Shown piece after piece: positions 16,901 to 24,646 of a DNA stretch of 64,000 nt (positions within the stretch are counted from its first letter, which is position 1; every line of letters begins with the position of its first letter). Under the pieces are notes generated by a model, which saw only the letters and a list, made by a program, of their open reading frames with translations, ran no database searches and had not been told where the DNA came from. Location: positions 16,955 to 80,954 of the forward strand of contig JAVKIY010000003.1 in the NCBI GenBank assembly GCA_031459235.1, written 5' to 3'. This DNA comes from Fervidifonticultor_A tertius (GTDB lineage Bacteria > Sysuimicrobiota > Sysuimicrobiia > Sysuimicrobiales > Humicultoraceae). The position numbers and the translations under genes are program-made.

Positions 16901-17254
16901 TGCGACGTCCGGGGTCCCGCCGCCCGGTGCCTCCGCCAGCCCCGGGAACAGCCCCACGAGGTGGCCCGCGTCCCCGGCCGTTCCCTCCAGGGGCTCGTCG
17001 CGGAGGATCGGCCGGAGGATCTGTGTCCACGGCCAGTACGCCGGGGCGCCGCCGCCCTCCCAGCATCGCCCCCAGAGCACGCGCGCGCCCCGCTCCACCG
17101 CGCGCGCCGCGAGTTGCTCGGCAAGCATCGTCTTGCCGATACCCGGCTCGCCGGCGACCAGGAACAGCCGGCCGCGGCCGCGGAGCGTGTCCTCGAGACC
17201 GGCAGCGAGTTCAGCCAGCTCGGCATCGCGGCCGATGAACAGAGGCGACGCCAT
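13913..17254 (-). CDS. Large STAND-like ATPase with TPR region and unusual C-terminal domain
   Basis: 1,113 aa. The N-terminus is a regulator-type NTPase: LFIGRDAELAEL, Walker A GEPGIGKT at 35-42, Walker B LVLVLDDLHAADP near 155-168, and ATGGNPLFIREMVRLM near 255. A long alpha-helical TPR-like region (about 400-900) follows. There is no LuxR HTH at the end; instead about residues 930-1113 hold VLRREGDYWTLIYEGSVVRV, KGLRHLSRLL, and a charged helix ending in the conserved-looking RTGQYCSYTPDPRVPIAW. The ATG at 17254 overlaps the upstream TGA by 1 nt (TGATG), so the longer frame to 17329 is rejected. Signal sensed and partners unknown. Confidence 0.8.
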   Translation of the reverse strand: MASPLFIGRDAELAELAAGLEDTLRGRGRLFLVAGEPGIGKTMLAEQLAARAVERGARVLWGRCWEGGGAPAYWPWTQILRPILRDEPLEGTAGDAGHLVGLFPGLAEAPGGGTPDVAAQPAAARFRLFAAVTAALRRAAAAQPLVLVLDDLHAADPASLLLFQFVAADLRGTALLALAVYRDVEARQRDDMAEALGALVREGPSIRLRAFDRAEVRRFMEALMGAAAAADDLSRICEATGGNPLFIREMVRLMAARPAEAMRAQPAIPEGVRAVIHQRLAALDAAAVHVLSVAATVGRDFDTPLVADVAGLAPSGASEVLAGAERLGLVAGVPGTSAFRFSHGLLRETLYDDLPVVVRRELHEKVGTAIERLYGPDLTSHLGELAYHFAEAAAGGPSVRAREYAQRAGDHAMAAYAYEEAAAQYRRALEAGRLTDADEATRCELLLRLGAAQACAGSYQEAKDSFLRAAELARRLDAAEAFARAALGVGEPQVDGVAVDRRLHDLLREALKRLGPGDSALRVRVLARLSLELSFSDDPDLRETLRSALSREALEMARRVRDVGALAVALRARWLAAWGPDELEERVALAAEMLRLARENGDRELELVGRARRLTGLVESGDTRAVDTDIAAHAALAAELRMPYHEWTSLTLRAGRALLDGAFAAAEELTEKAAAVLRGRPIARLAYLNQITVIRWEQRRLGELRDEWQVITDRFPQTGFGPVWLALADTELGRLDDARKNLRARIADLAALPRNGLWLATLAVTSLAAARLDDGEAAVAVYPMLRPYAGRTLVVPMPHPAVCLGSASLYLGLLAAAMVRWDDAVRHLDAALLANTRLAIRPFVARTQYAYARALFGRARTGDRERAVALLDEAESAARVLGMTALGLDCAALREREAPAGPTTAPAGAVAVPATRNVLRREGDYWTLIYEGSVVRVRDTKGLRHLSRLLTAPGREFHAVDLEAADAQAGAPGRRSAARAVAGVLEERPDLGDAGEMLDARAKAEYRSRLQELRVELDEAEAFNDPARVAKVKEEMDFLVAELARAVGLGGRDRRAASHAERARLNVTRAIRAALDNIARGHPALGRHLRATVRTGQYCSYTPDPRVPIAWES

Positions 17255-18306
17255 CAGGGGCCCGGCGCGCATCCGGCGGCCTGGGGGAGGTCGAACCGGA
17301 AGACGGGACCGTTGTAGCCGTCGAGGCACGCGGGCAGCTCGGCGAGCTCGACCCGCGCCCCGGTGTCCACGTCATATGTCACGAAGGCGACTGCGCGCAC
17401 GCGGGGGTCAATGTCCAGCAGGGTCACCGTCGACCGGGAAGGCACGTGGGGATGGCCCACGTAGCGCCTGGCGCCCACGCCCCCCGAGTGCAGCAAGCGG
17501 AGCCGGCCACGGTGGGCGGGGTAGTACGCCGCGTGATGGCCGCTGATGTATAGGTCGACACCCCGCGCCTCGAACCGCGCTCGCCACCCCTCCCCGCCCT
17601 CGATGACCTCGCCGGCCTTGCTGCGTCCCATCGAGACGCCGTAGAGGGGCAGGTGCCCGAGCACGACGCGCATCGGCGCGGCGCGGGCGGGCGCACTCTC
17701 CAGGGCCGCCTGCACCCACGCGTGATTCTGGACGACGTGTGAGGACGCGTCGATGACCAGGAAGAACACCTTCTTGAACAGGAAGCCGTAGGCGAACGGG
17801 AAGTCCCGGGCGCTCGCATAGTCGAGCCGGGGCCGGTGCGCCGGGTCGCGCCAGTAGGCCGCGGCGTGGTCGCGTTCCCGCTGGAAGAGATACGCTCCCC
17901 CCGCGCTGCGCGCAGCCGATGCGTCGTGATTCCCCAGGGCAAACGCAAAGGGGATGCCGGCGCGCCTCAGGGGCGCGGCCACCGCCGCGTCGAACGCGCG
18001 CCACATCTCCGGGAAGCGGGCGTCCGGCAGGTCCGCCTTTTGCCCCGCGATCATGTCTCCGGCGGAGAGCACAATGTCAGGCCGCCAAGCGTCCACGATG
18101 GTTCGCACGACGCGCGCCACCGCAGGACTGTAGGTGGTCGAGCCGTAGGGACCGTTGAAGTCGCCGAAAACCACGGCCCGCACACGCTCGCCTGCCGTTG
18201 GAGCGCCGTCGCCCGGCCGCGGAGCCAGCAGGGCGGAGAGGAGCAGCGCGGCCAGGGCGATGTGGTGACTCGCGGGACGCAGGCGGGCACGGGCGGAGCG
18301 AGTCAT
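17254..18306 (-). CDS. Secreted calcineurin-like metallophosphoesterase
   Basis: 350 aa. An N-terminal signal peptide (basic start, then HHIALAALLLSALLA) is followed by the metallophosphoesterase motifs in order: VVFGDFNGPYG, IVLSAGDMIAG, FALGNHD, VVLGHLPLYG and YISGHHAAYYP. These supply the di-metal ligands expected of the family. Substrate cannot be deduced; protein or nucleotide phosphoesters outside the membrane are possible. ATG 18306 has GGTGA just upstream; a GTG at 18318 is an alternative adding four residues. Its stop overlaps the start of the large ATPase, so the two are coupled. Confidence 0.85.
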   Translation of the reverse strand: MTRSARARLRPASHHIALAALLLSALLAPRPGDGAPTAGERVRAVVFGDFNGPYGSTTYSPAVARVVRTIVDAWRPDIVLSAGDMIAGQKADLPDARFPEMWRAFDAAVAAPLRRAGIPFAFALGNHDASAARSAGGAYLFQRERDHAAAYWRDPAHRPRLDYASARDFPFAYGFLFKKVFFLVIDASSHVVQNHAWVQAALESAPARAAPMRVVLGHLPLYGVSMGRSKAGEVIEGGEGWRARFEARGVDLYISGHHAAYYPAHRGRLRLLHSGGVGARRYVGHPHVPSRSTVTLLDIDPRVRAVAFVTYDVDTGARVELAELPACLDGYNGPVFRFDLPQAAGCAPGP

Positions 18307-18318
18307 CTCGTCACCCAC

Positions 18319-18569
18319 GGCTTCGGGGGCCGGTGCCGAGATTGTAACAGAAGACCGGGAGACGGGCTACGGCTCGCGGAGATGCGGTCGCATCTTCACG
18401 AAGCCATCTCGCTGGCAAGGGCCCCTACGGGTTCGCGAACGTGCCTCTCGGCATTGGGGACAGCCTTGAGAATCCGGAGGCGGCGGGGGTGGACGAGTGC
18501 TCGGAGCAGTCTGCGCGATATCAACTCGACGACCTCAAGACAGTAATTGCTCGGGACACACCGCAGTTG
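18319..18569. other. Intergenic gap between the phosphoesterase promoter and tRNA-Gln
   Basis: 251 bp. Near its left end the minus-strand TACAAT (18341-18346) is a -10-like hexamer about 35 nt before the phosphoesterase start. I see no protein-like frame, repeat or clear terminator in the rest. Confidence 0.5.
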
Positions 18570-18643
18570 TGGCTGGGGGAGGAGGATTCGAACCCCCACT
18601 AACGGGTCCAGAGCCCGTCGTCCTACCGTTAGACGATCCCCCA
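18570..18643 (-). tRNA. tRNA-Gln(CUG), CCA encoded
   Basis: 74 nt including CCA. Acceptor TGGGGGA pairs with TCCCCCA, followed by discriminator G and CCA. The anticodon stem ACGGG/CCCGT encloses the loop CTCTGGA, anticodon CTG. The T arm contains GGTTCGAATCC. The first pair T-A is typical of bacterial tRNA-Gln. It is read by the GlnRS encoded at 3.9 kb. Confidence 0.95.
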
Positions 18644-18691
18644 GCGTGCAAGACGCCGCGGAGAGGCCGCGGCGATTCGAAGAGCAACTTG

Positions 18692-18721
18692 ATTATAGGC
18701 AGCCCGCGCGAGCCGGGTCAA
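18692..18721 (-). promoter_or_regulatory. Promoter of tRNA-Gln
   Basis: On the minus strand TTGACC (18716-18721) and a perfect TATAAT (18692-18697) are separated by 18 bp. Predicted start is about 42 nt before the mature tRNA 5' end, after the gltX stop codon. Confidence 0.75.
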
Positions 18722-18808
18722 CTGCCGCTGCCCCGGCGGTCTCCGCGCTCGAGGAAAGACAAGAACCCGGAGGCCACCCGCGCCACGCGCCGATCCGGTC
18801 GCCCCCCT

Positions 18809-20293
18809 CTATGGGCCCTCCACCCCCTCCCCCGCCGCCATCGCCGCGCCGCGGCGCAGCCGCGCGACCGCCCGCTCGCGCCCCAGCACCTCGATCAGCT
18901 CGAACAGACCGGGCCCGGCGGTCTTCCCGGTCAGCGCCACGCGCGCCGGGTGCACCAGCGCCCTGGCGTCCACCCCCGCGCGCGCACACACCTCGCGCAG
19001 CGCGCGCTCGATTCCGCCACGCTCGAACGGCCCGAGCGCCGCAAGCGCGTCGGCGTAGGCGGCCAGCAGCGGCGCGGCCTGGGGCTTCAGGTACTGCGCC
19101 ACGGCGCCAGTGTCGAAGACTACATCCCTGAAGAAGAAGTCACCGTAGACCACGATGTCGCGGCCCACCTTGAGCCGCTCGCCCACGACGTCGATCACCC
19201 CCCGGAGGTAGCGCCGGCCAGCGGCGTCCTCCGCGACGGGCAGGCCCGCGCGCCGCAGGATACCCTCGCACAGCTCCACCACCCGGTCCGGGTCCGCCTC
19301 GAGCAGCCGGCGCATGTAGACCCCGTTCAGCCACGTGAGCTTCTCCAGGTCGAAGATCGGCGAGGCCGCGCCCACGTCCTCGATCCGGAACCCTCGGATC
19401 AGCTCGTCGATCGAGTAGACCTCACGCTCCGCCTCGGGGTGCCACGCCATCAGCGCGAAGAAGTTGAGCATCGCCTCGGGCAAGAACCCCTGGTCGCGGT
19501 AGTCGCGCAGCGCGGTATCGCCGTGGCGCTTGCTGAGCTTCTTGCGGTCCGCGCCGAGGATCGTCGGATGGTGGGCGACGGCGGGCGGCTCCCACCCGAG
19601 CGCCCGGTACATGACGAACTGCTTGGGCGTGTTCGAGAGGTGCTCGCTGCCCCGGATGACATGCGTGATCCCCATCAGGTGGTCGTCCACCACGTTGGCG
19701 AAGTTGTACAACGGCGTGCCGTCGGAGCGGACGATGATGTAGTCGTCCAGGTGCTCGGGGTCGAACACCACGCGGCCGCGAATCAGATCGTCGATGACGA
19801 TCGGCTCGGCCCCCTCCGCCACGCGCACCCGCAACGACGGTCGGCGGCCCTCGGCCTCGAACGCGGCCCGCTGGGCGTCGGTGAGCGCGCGACAACGGCC
19901 GGAGTACCGGTGAGGCCGCCGCGCGGCCTCGGCGGCCTTGCGCTCGGCGTCGAGCTCCTGCGGCGTGCAGTAGCAGGGATACGCCGCCCCGCGCGCCACC
20001 AGCTCCTGGGCGTAGCGCGCGTACAGCGGCGCCCGCTCCGTCTGGCGGTACGGCCCGACCGGACCGCCGACGTCGGGCCCCTCGTCCCACCTCAGGCCCA
20101 ACCACCGGAAGTCCTCGAGGATCGCGGCCTCGTACGCCTGCGTCGAGCGCGACCGGTCGGTGTCCTCGATGCGCAGGATAAACGCGCCACCGTGATGGCG
20201 CGCGAACAGCCAGCCAAAGAAGGCCGACCAGGCCCCGCCGACGTGCAGGTAGCCGGTCGGCGACGGCGCGTAGCGCGTGCGGACCGATCCCAC
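18809..20293 (-). CDS. gltX: Glutamyl-tRNA synthetase
   Basis: 494 aa class Ic synthetase. RYAPSPTGYLHVGG contains the HIGH-equivalent HVGG (17-20); FILRIEDTDRSRS follows; KKLSKRHGD near residue 250 is the KMSKS loop. The C-terminal all-helical anticodon domain (ALREVCARAGVDARALVHPARVALTG) is that of bacterial GltX. Full length. GTG start at 20293, 5 nt after the prs stop, in the prs-gltX direction. With a separate GlnRS present it may be discriminating for tRNA-Glu; this cannot be read from the sequence. Confidence 0.97.
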   Translation of the reverse strand: MGSVRTRYAPSPTGYLHVGGAWSAFFGWLFARHHGGAFILRIEDTDRSRSTQAYEAAILEDFRWLGLRWDEGPDVGGPVGPYRQTERAPLYARYAQELVARGAAYPCYCTPQELDAERKAAEAARRPHRYSGRCRALTDAQRAAFEAEGRRPSLRVRVAEGAEPIVIDDLIRGRVVFDPEHLDDYIIVRSDGTPLYNFANVVDDHLMGITHVIRGSEHLSNTPKQFVMYRALGWEPPAVAHHPTILGADRKKLSKRHGDTALRDYRDQGFLPEAMLNFFALMAWHPEAEREVYSIDELIRGFRIEDVGAASPIFDLEKLTWLNGVYMRRLLEADPDRVVELCEGILRRAGLPVAEDAAGRRYLRGVIDVVGERLKVGRDIVVYGDFFFRDVVFDTGAVAQYLKPQAAPLLAAYADALAALGPFERGGIERALREVCARAGVDARALVHPARVALTGKTAGPGLFELIEVLGRERAVARLRRGAAMAAGEGVEGP

Positions 20294-20298
20294 GGCAG

Positions 20299-21258
20299 TC
20301 AGGTGAAGAGCAGGCTGACCGACTGGTTCAGGTGAATTCGCCGGATCGCCTCGGCGAGCAGCGGCGCGGCCGACAGCAGCGTCACCTTGGCCGGCTTGCG
20401 CTCCGCGGGCACGGGGATGGTGTTCGTGACGATCACTTCCTTGATCTCGGGCCGCGCCAGCCGCTCGAACGCCGGGCCGGCGAACACCGGGTGCGTGGAG
20501 CAGACGTAAATCTCAGGCTGGCACCCCTGGGCGAGCAGCACGTCCGCGGCGCGCATCACCGTCCCGGCGGTGTCGATGATGTCCTCGATTAGAATCGGGA
20601 TCCGGCCCTGGACCTCCCCCACCACCTGGATCGGCTCCTTCGCATCGGTGCCCACCCGGCGCTGAAAGATCACGGCGAGCGGCAGGTCAAGGCGGTCGGC
20701 GAGCTGCTTGCTGCGGCGCACCGCGCCGTCGTCGGGGGCGACGACCACGCCGTCTCGCAGCCCCTTCCGCCCCAGGTAGTCCGCGAACAACGGGAGCGCC
20801 CGCAGGTGGTCCACGGGGATGTTGAAGAAGCCCTCGATCTGCCCGGCGTGCAGGTCGATGGTGAGCATGCGGTTGACACCCGCGGTCGTGAGCAGGTCGG
20901 CCACGAGCCGCCCGGTGATCGGCTCGCGCGGCGCGTCCTTCTTGTCCTTGCGGCCGTAGCCGTAGTAGGGCACCACCGCGGTGATCCGGCCCGCCGAGGC
21001 GCGCTTGAGGGCGTCCACCATGATGAGCAGCTCCATCAGGTGCTCGTTGACCGGATCGCAGGTGGACTGGATGACGAAGGCGTCCTCGCCGCGCGCGTTC
21101 TCCTCGTACCGACAGTAAATCTCGCCGTCGGCGAACCGCATCAGGGTCACGCGGCCGAGGGCCACGTGCAGGTAGTCGGCGATCTCGCGTCCCAGCGCGG
21201 GAATGGACGAGCCGCAGAACAGCTTCAGCTCGCCGTAGGCCGCTCCGTCCGTGGGCAC
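20299..21258 (-). CDS. prs: Ribose-phosphate pyrophosphokinase
   Basis: Makes PRPP from ribose 5-phosphate and ATP, feeding nucleotide, histidine and tryptophan synthesis. 319 aa with the class I signatures: KLFCGSSIPALGREIADYL, RFADGEIYCRYEENARGED, the flexible-loop Arg in PYYGYGRKDKKDAPREPI, DLHAGQIEGFFNIPVDHL and the PRPP loop IPILIEDIIDTAGT. GTG start at 21258, 3 nt after the spoVS stop. Confidence 0.97.
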   Translation of the reverse strand: MPTDGAAYGELKLFCGSSIPALGREIADYLHVALGRVTLMRFADGEIYCRYEENARGEDAFVIQSTCDPVNEHLMELLIMVDALKRASAGRITAVVPYYGYGRKDKKDAPREPITGRLVADLLTTAGVNRMLTIDLHAGQIEGFFNIPVDHLRALPLFADYLGRKGLRDGVVVAPDDGAVRRSKQLADRLDLPLAVIFQRRVGTDAKEPIQVVGEVQGRIPILIEDIIDTAGTVMRAADVLLAQGCQPEIYVCSTHPVFAGPAFERLARPEIKEVIVTNTIPVPAERKPAKVTLLSAAPLLAEAIRRIHLNQSVSLLFT

Positions 21259-21261
21259 CGG

Positions 21262-21525
21262 CTATCGCGCTTCGACGAGGAACTTGATCGCGGTGCGCTC
21301 CTCCCCGTCGATCTCCACCTTCGTAAACGCAGGAATGGCCACGAGGTCGATGCCGTTGGGCGCCACGAACCCGCGGCTGATCGCGATCGCCTTCACGGCC
21401 TGGTTGACGGCGCCGGCGCCGACCGCCTGGATCTCCACGGAGCCCTTCTCCCGGACGATCGCCGCCACCGCGCCCGCGACCGCCTTCGGTTTGGAGTCCG
21501 CGGAGACCTTGAGCACCTCCGGCAT
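21262..21525 (-). CDS. spoVS: Stage V sporulation protein S family protein
   Basis: 87 aa, Alba-like small protein: MPEVLKVSADSKPKAVAGAV, then VEIQAVGAGAVNQAVKAIAISRG and the C-terminal ERTAIKFLVEAR. In Bacillus it affects septation and spore-coat assembly, but homologues are widespread in non-sporulating bacteria, so presence does not by itself imply sporulation. ATG 21525 is preferred to the TTG at 21534, which would be only 2 nt from the GAGGAGG; from the ATG the spacing is 11 nt. Downstream of csaB and upstream of prs in one transcription direction. Confidence 0.93.
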   Translation of the reverse strand: MPEVLKVSADSKPKAVAGAVAAIVREKGSVEIQAVGAGAVNQAVKAIAISRGFVAPNGIDLVAIPAFTKVEIDGEERTAIKFLVEAR

Positions 21526-21576
21526 GCCGATCAATGCCTCCTCGAAAGCTGCGACGGCTGGCGGGTGTCTGGGGGC

Positions 21577-22686
21577 CTATTCCGTCCAGTTTGGAGGAAC
21601 TCCTGCACGCGCCGCCCGCGCCCCGTCACGCTCCGACAGGACCGCCGCGACCAGCCCGACGGCCGTGGAGGCCCGGGCGCGCAGTCCCGGCGCGGCCTGC
21701 TGCAGCCGCGAGCGCAGCACCACACGCCCCTCGAAGGTCCGGCCGAGCGCCTCGGCGATCGCCAGCCCGGTGGCGTCCACCGGCACCACGCCGGGCAGGC
21801 CGACCTCGGCCGCAAACGCGGAAACCTTGGGGTCATAGGCGACGGCGACCGCGGGCACGCCGCCGAGCGCGGCGAAGATCAACCCGTGGAGCCGCACCGC
21901 CACCATCACGTCCATCGCCCCAACGACCCCGAGCAGGTCTCGCGGATCGGGCACGGGCACGACCCGACCGGCTGCCGCCGCGGCCACCTCCTCACTAATC
22001 TCGCGGTCGCGCGCCAGGTCGAACGGAAAGACTGCGACGCGCGCCCCGTAGGTCTCGGCGACCCGCCGGATGCCCCGGCCGATCTCCGCGGGCGACCGCA
22101 TGCCCGGCCAGGCGCGGACCGCGACCCCCACGCGCGCGTTCGCCCGGTCGAGACCCTCGGCGGCGAGGATCCGCCGGACCCGCTGCGGGTCGGGCCGCGG
22201 CGTGAGCGCCGCCAGATCCGCCCCCAGGTGGATCTCGGAGGTGACGCCGAGCTGCCGCAGCGCGCGCGCCGAGGCCGCGTCGCGCACGCTGAGCACCCGA
22301 ACGCCGGCGAACGCGCGCGCCGCCAGGCGCCGCACCCACGGCCGGCGGAGGGGACCGACGCCCTGACCCACCACCGCCACCGGCACGCCGCGTCGCGCGG
22401 CCGCCATCATCACGCCCAGGTAGTAGACCGCGCTGCGCGCGCTCGTCGCGTCCTGGACCAGCGATCCGCCGCCGCAGACGACCAGCCGCGCGCCCCGGAC
22501 CGCCTGCCAGACCGCCACCGGCGCCCGTCCCACCGCCTCCACGCGGTGGAGCGCCTCGGTCGCCGGCGGGTCGGCGGAGAGGACGACCAGGCGCGCCCGG
22601 GGCGCGCGCGCGCGCAGCTCGGCCAGTAGCCCGGCCAGCACCGCCTCATCACCGAGGTTGCCGAACCCGTAGTATCCGCTGATCAG
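21577..22686 (-). CDS. csaB: Polysaccharide pyruvyl transferase CsaB
   Basis: 369 aa. Transfers pyruvate to a cell-wall polysaccharide, the ligand by which SLH-domain proteins are held in many Gram-positive and related bacteria. Recognised from SGYYGFGNLGDEAVLAGLL at the N-terminus, RLVVCGGGSLVQDATS, AVVGQGVGPLRRP, RDAASARALRQLGV, and MVAVRLHGLIFAALGGVPAVAVAYDPKVSAFA. No ATG, GTG or TTG exists in frame near the start; the codon at the right place is CTG (22684-22686), overlapping the DUF5693 stop as CTGA. Pairing with DUF5693 matches the usual neighbourhood. Start moderately sure, function strongly supported. Confidence 0.9.
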   Translation of the reverse strand: MISGYYGFGNLGDEAVLAGLLAELRARAPRARLVVLSADPPATEALHRVEAVGRAPVAVWQAVRGARLVVCGGGSLVQDATSARSAVYYLGVMMAAARRGVPVAVVGQGVGPLRRPWVRRLAARAFAGVRVLSVRDAASARALRQLGVTSEIHLGADLAALTPRPDPQRVRRILAAEGLDRANARVGVAVRAWPGMRSPAEIGRGIRRVAETYGARVAVFPFDLARDREISEEVAAAAAGRVVPVPDPRDLLGVVGAMDVMVAVRLHGLIFAALGGVPAVAVAYDPKVSAFAAEVGLPGVVPVDATGLAIAEALGRTFEGRVVLRSRLQQAAPGLRARASTAVGLVAAVLSERDGARAARAGVPPNWTE

Positions 22687-24635
22687 GACCGGACGGTCCG
22701 CCTCGTGATCCAGAGGAGCACCAGCGCGGGCGGGGTGGCCGCCAGCGCGCCCAGCAGCAGCGCGTTGGCGGTGCGCCAGAAGGTGTAGACGACCGGTGTG
22801 TGGATGTGCGAGAACGAGTTCACGGCGCCCGCGGTGCCGATGGCGCCCACCATGGCCAGCGGCAGCGCAAGCCTCCGCCACCCGGCCGCGGCGCTCAGGC
22901 CGGCGAGAACGAGGGCGGGGTATCCGATCAGGAACTCCTTCGTGCGCGGCCGCGCGCCGAGCGCGGCCTCCAGGGTCTCCCGGAGCTGCTGCTCGATGCC
23001 GGAGAGGGGCACACTCACGTTGCCGGTGCGGGCGAGCAGCAGCACGGCCCCTGCCCCCACGACGATCGCGGCCAGCGCGGCGCCCACCCCGACCGGCCGG
23101 GCCAGCCACCCGGACGCCTCGCGGAGGCGCTCCGGCCACCGACCCGGACGTCCCGCGAACGCCAGCCACAGGCCGGCCAGGAGCACGGGCGCCGCGTGCG
23201 CGACCTTGACGCCCAGGAACGTCGAGACCGCCATCATGAACCCCCACTGCGAGAGCAGGGCCGCGACGAGCACCCCGGTCGCCACGGCGACCGCGAGCGC
23301 GCGGAGCAACGTACCCCACCCCGCGGCAGCCCAGTGGGGACGCGTTCCCGGGCGCGGGAGGGCCCAGACAACGGCACCAGTCGCGCCTGCCACCGCGGTC
23401 GCCAGCGCGAGCACCTGCCGCCACGCCGCGTCGAGCCGCGTGGCGCCCACCGCGGCGGTGACCATCAGGATGAGCGCCAACACCGCCCACCGCCAGGAGG
23501 CCGGCAGGTCCACTCCCATCGCGCGCGCCAGGCCGTCCGCCACGAGCAGGCATAGCGCGCCCGCGCCCAGCGCCACGAGCCAAACGAGGGGTGCGGGGAC
23601 GCCCAGCGGCTCCAGCGGCCGCGCGCGCGCCATCGCGAACCCGGCCTGGCGGAGCCGCCCGGCAATGGTGCGCACCAGCTGGAGGTTCACCTCGACGGGT
23701 GAGTACCCCGCGGTCGTCGCCAGCATCGGCCGCAGGTAGAGCAGCCGGAGGTTGCGCTCCTGGGCCGCGCGCACGAACCGCTCGACGACGTCGTGCGGGC
23801 GGAAGGTGGCCAGCTCCTCGGGTGTGATGCTGAACACGCGGATCACGGCCGGTTGCATGGCCGCGGTGAACCGATCCTCACCACGCTGCTGCCGCCGCGC
23901 CGTGAACACCTCGATGCGGCCGAACCGCGCGCCGATCCGGCGGTATGCGTCGGCCGCCTCGGGGATGAGTCCTTCGTACCCGGCCACCTCGGTGAGGGCG
24001 AAGATCAGGGTGGGCTCCGGGGAGGTGGCGGCCGCGGCCTCGGCAAGCGCGGTCAGGCGCTCGGCCGTCAACCCACGGTAGTTGCGAGGTCGCAGCACCA
24101 CGCCCAGGCCGGCGGCCCGCGCCAGGCGCGCGTCCTCGGGCCGAAACCCGAGCCCGATCTCCTCGAGGTCCTCGGGAGTGCCCGACACCTCGAGCACGCC
24201 GCCCAGGTCCTGCACGCGCCCGGCGCCCAGCAGCAGCCGGAGCCGGCCGCCGGCGAACGCGAGAGCCTCGGGCGGGCCCGAAACGTAGACCGCGTCCGGG
24301 CGCAGCGCGCCCCGGGCCAGGAGTCGCTCGACAGCCGGCGCCGGCGCGGCCTGGCGGGCGAGGGCTGCGAGCGCCCCACCCGAGGCGTAGCTCAGCACGC
24401 CATCCGCGGCCAGCCGCTTCAACGTGTTGTCCCCGAGCGCGATGGACGTCGCCCCGTAGCCGCGCGCCGCCCGGAGCACCTCCATCGGGTCGCGGCCCTC
24501 GCGCCGGATCAGCGTCAACCAGTCGTCGCCATCGAGCACGATCTCCACGGCGCGATAGCGGGCCTCAAGCCGGACTCGCGCGGCCAGCACCACGGCCGCC
24601 GCGACCAGGCCGACCACGAGACAGGCGAGCAGCAC
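22683..24635 (-). CDS. DUF5693 family polytopic membrane protein
   Basis: 650 aa. One N-terminal membrane segment (LLACLVVGLVAAAVVLAA), then a soluble extracytoplasmic region of about 310 aa with internal repeats resembling a TIM-barrel-like part (DDWLTLIRREGRDPMEVLRA, YGATSIALGDNTLKRL, LGVVLRPRNYRGLT). The second half holds about eight hydrophobic helices (from APLVWLVALGAGALCLLVA to TPPALVLLWIT). The family co-occurs with csaB, here immediately downstream, suggesting a role in the same cell-wall polymer pathway; biochemical function unknown. Starts at GTG 24635. Confidence 0.85.
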   Translation of the reverse strand: MLLACLVVGLVAAAVVLAARVRLEARYRAVEIVLDGDDWLTLIRREGRDPMEVLRAARGYGATSIALGDNTLKRLAADGVLSYASGGALAALARQAAPAPAVERLLARGALRPDAVYVSGPPEALAFAGGRLRLLLGAGRVQDLGGVLEVSGTPEDLEEIGLGFRPEDARLARAAGLGVVLRPRNYRGLTAERLTALAEAAAATSPEPTLIFALTEVAGYEGLIPEAADAYRRIGARFGRIEVFTARRQQRGEDRFTAAMQPAVIRVFSITPEELATFRPHDVVERFVRAAQERNLRLLYLRPMLATTAGYSPVEVNLQLVRTIAGRLRQAGFAMARARPLEPLGVPAPLVWLVALGAGALCLLVADGLARAMGVDLPASWRWAVLALILMVTAAVGATRLDAAWRQVLALATAVAGATGAVVWALPRPGTRPHWAAAGWGTLLRALAVAVATGVLVAALLSQWGFMMAVSTFLGVKVAHAAPVLLAGLWLAFAGRPGRWPERLREASGWLARPVGVGAALAAIVVGAGAVLLLARTGNVSVPLSGIEQQLRETLEAALGARPRTKEFLIGYPALVLAGLSAAAGWRRLALPLAMVGAIGTAGAVNSFSHIHTPVVYTFWRTANALLLGALAATPPALVLLWITRRTVRS

Positions 24636-24646
24636 CCTGCGCGTGC

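Noticed and set aside
17255..17329. Longer N-terminus for the large ATPase
   Set aside because: Overlaps the phosphoesterase C-terminus; the TGATG junction at 17252-17256 is a better start.
18396..18599. Short minus-strand frame overlapping tRNA-Gln
   Set aside because: It includes part of the tRNA and has no protein-like features.
21262..22686. SpoVS and CsaB as proof of sporulation or an S-layer
   Set aside because: Both families occur in non-sporulating bacteria, and no SLH-domain or other sporulation gene is in the window.
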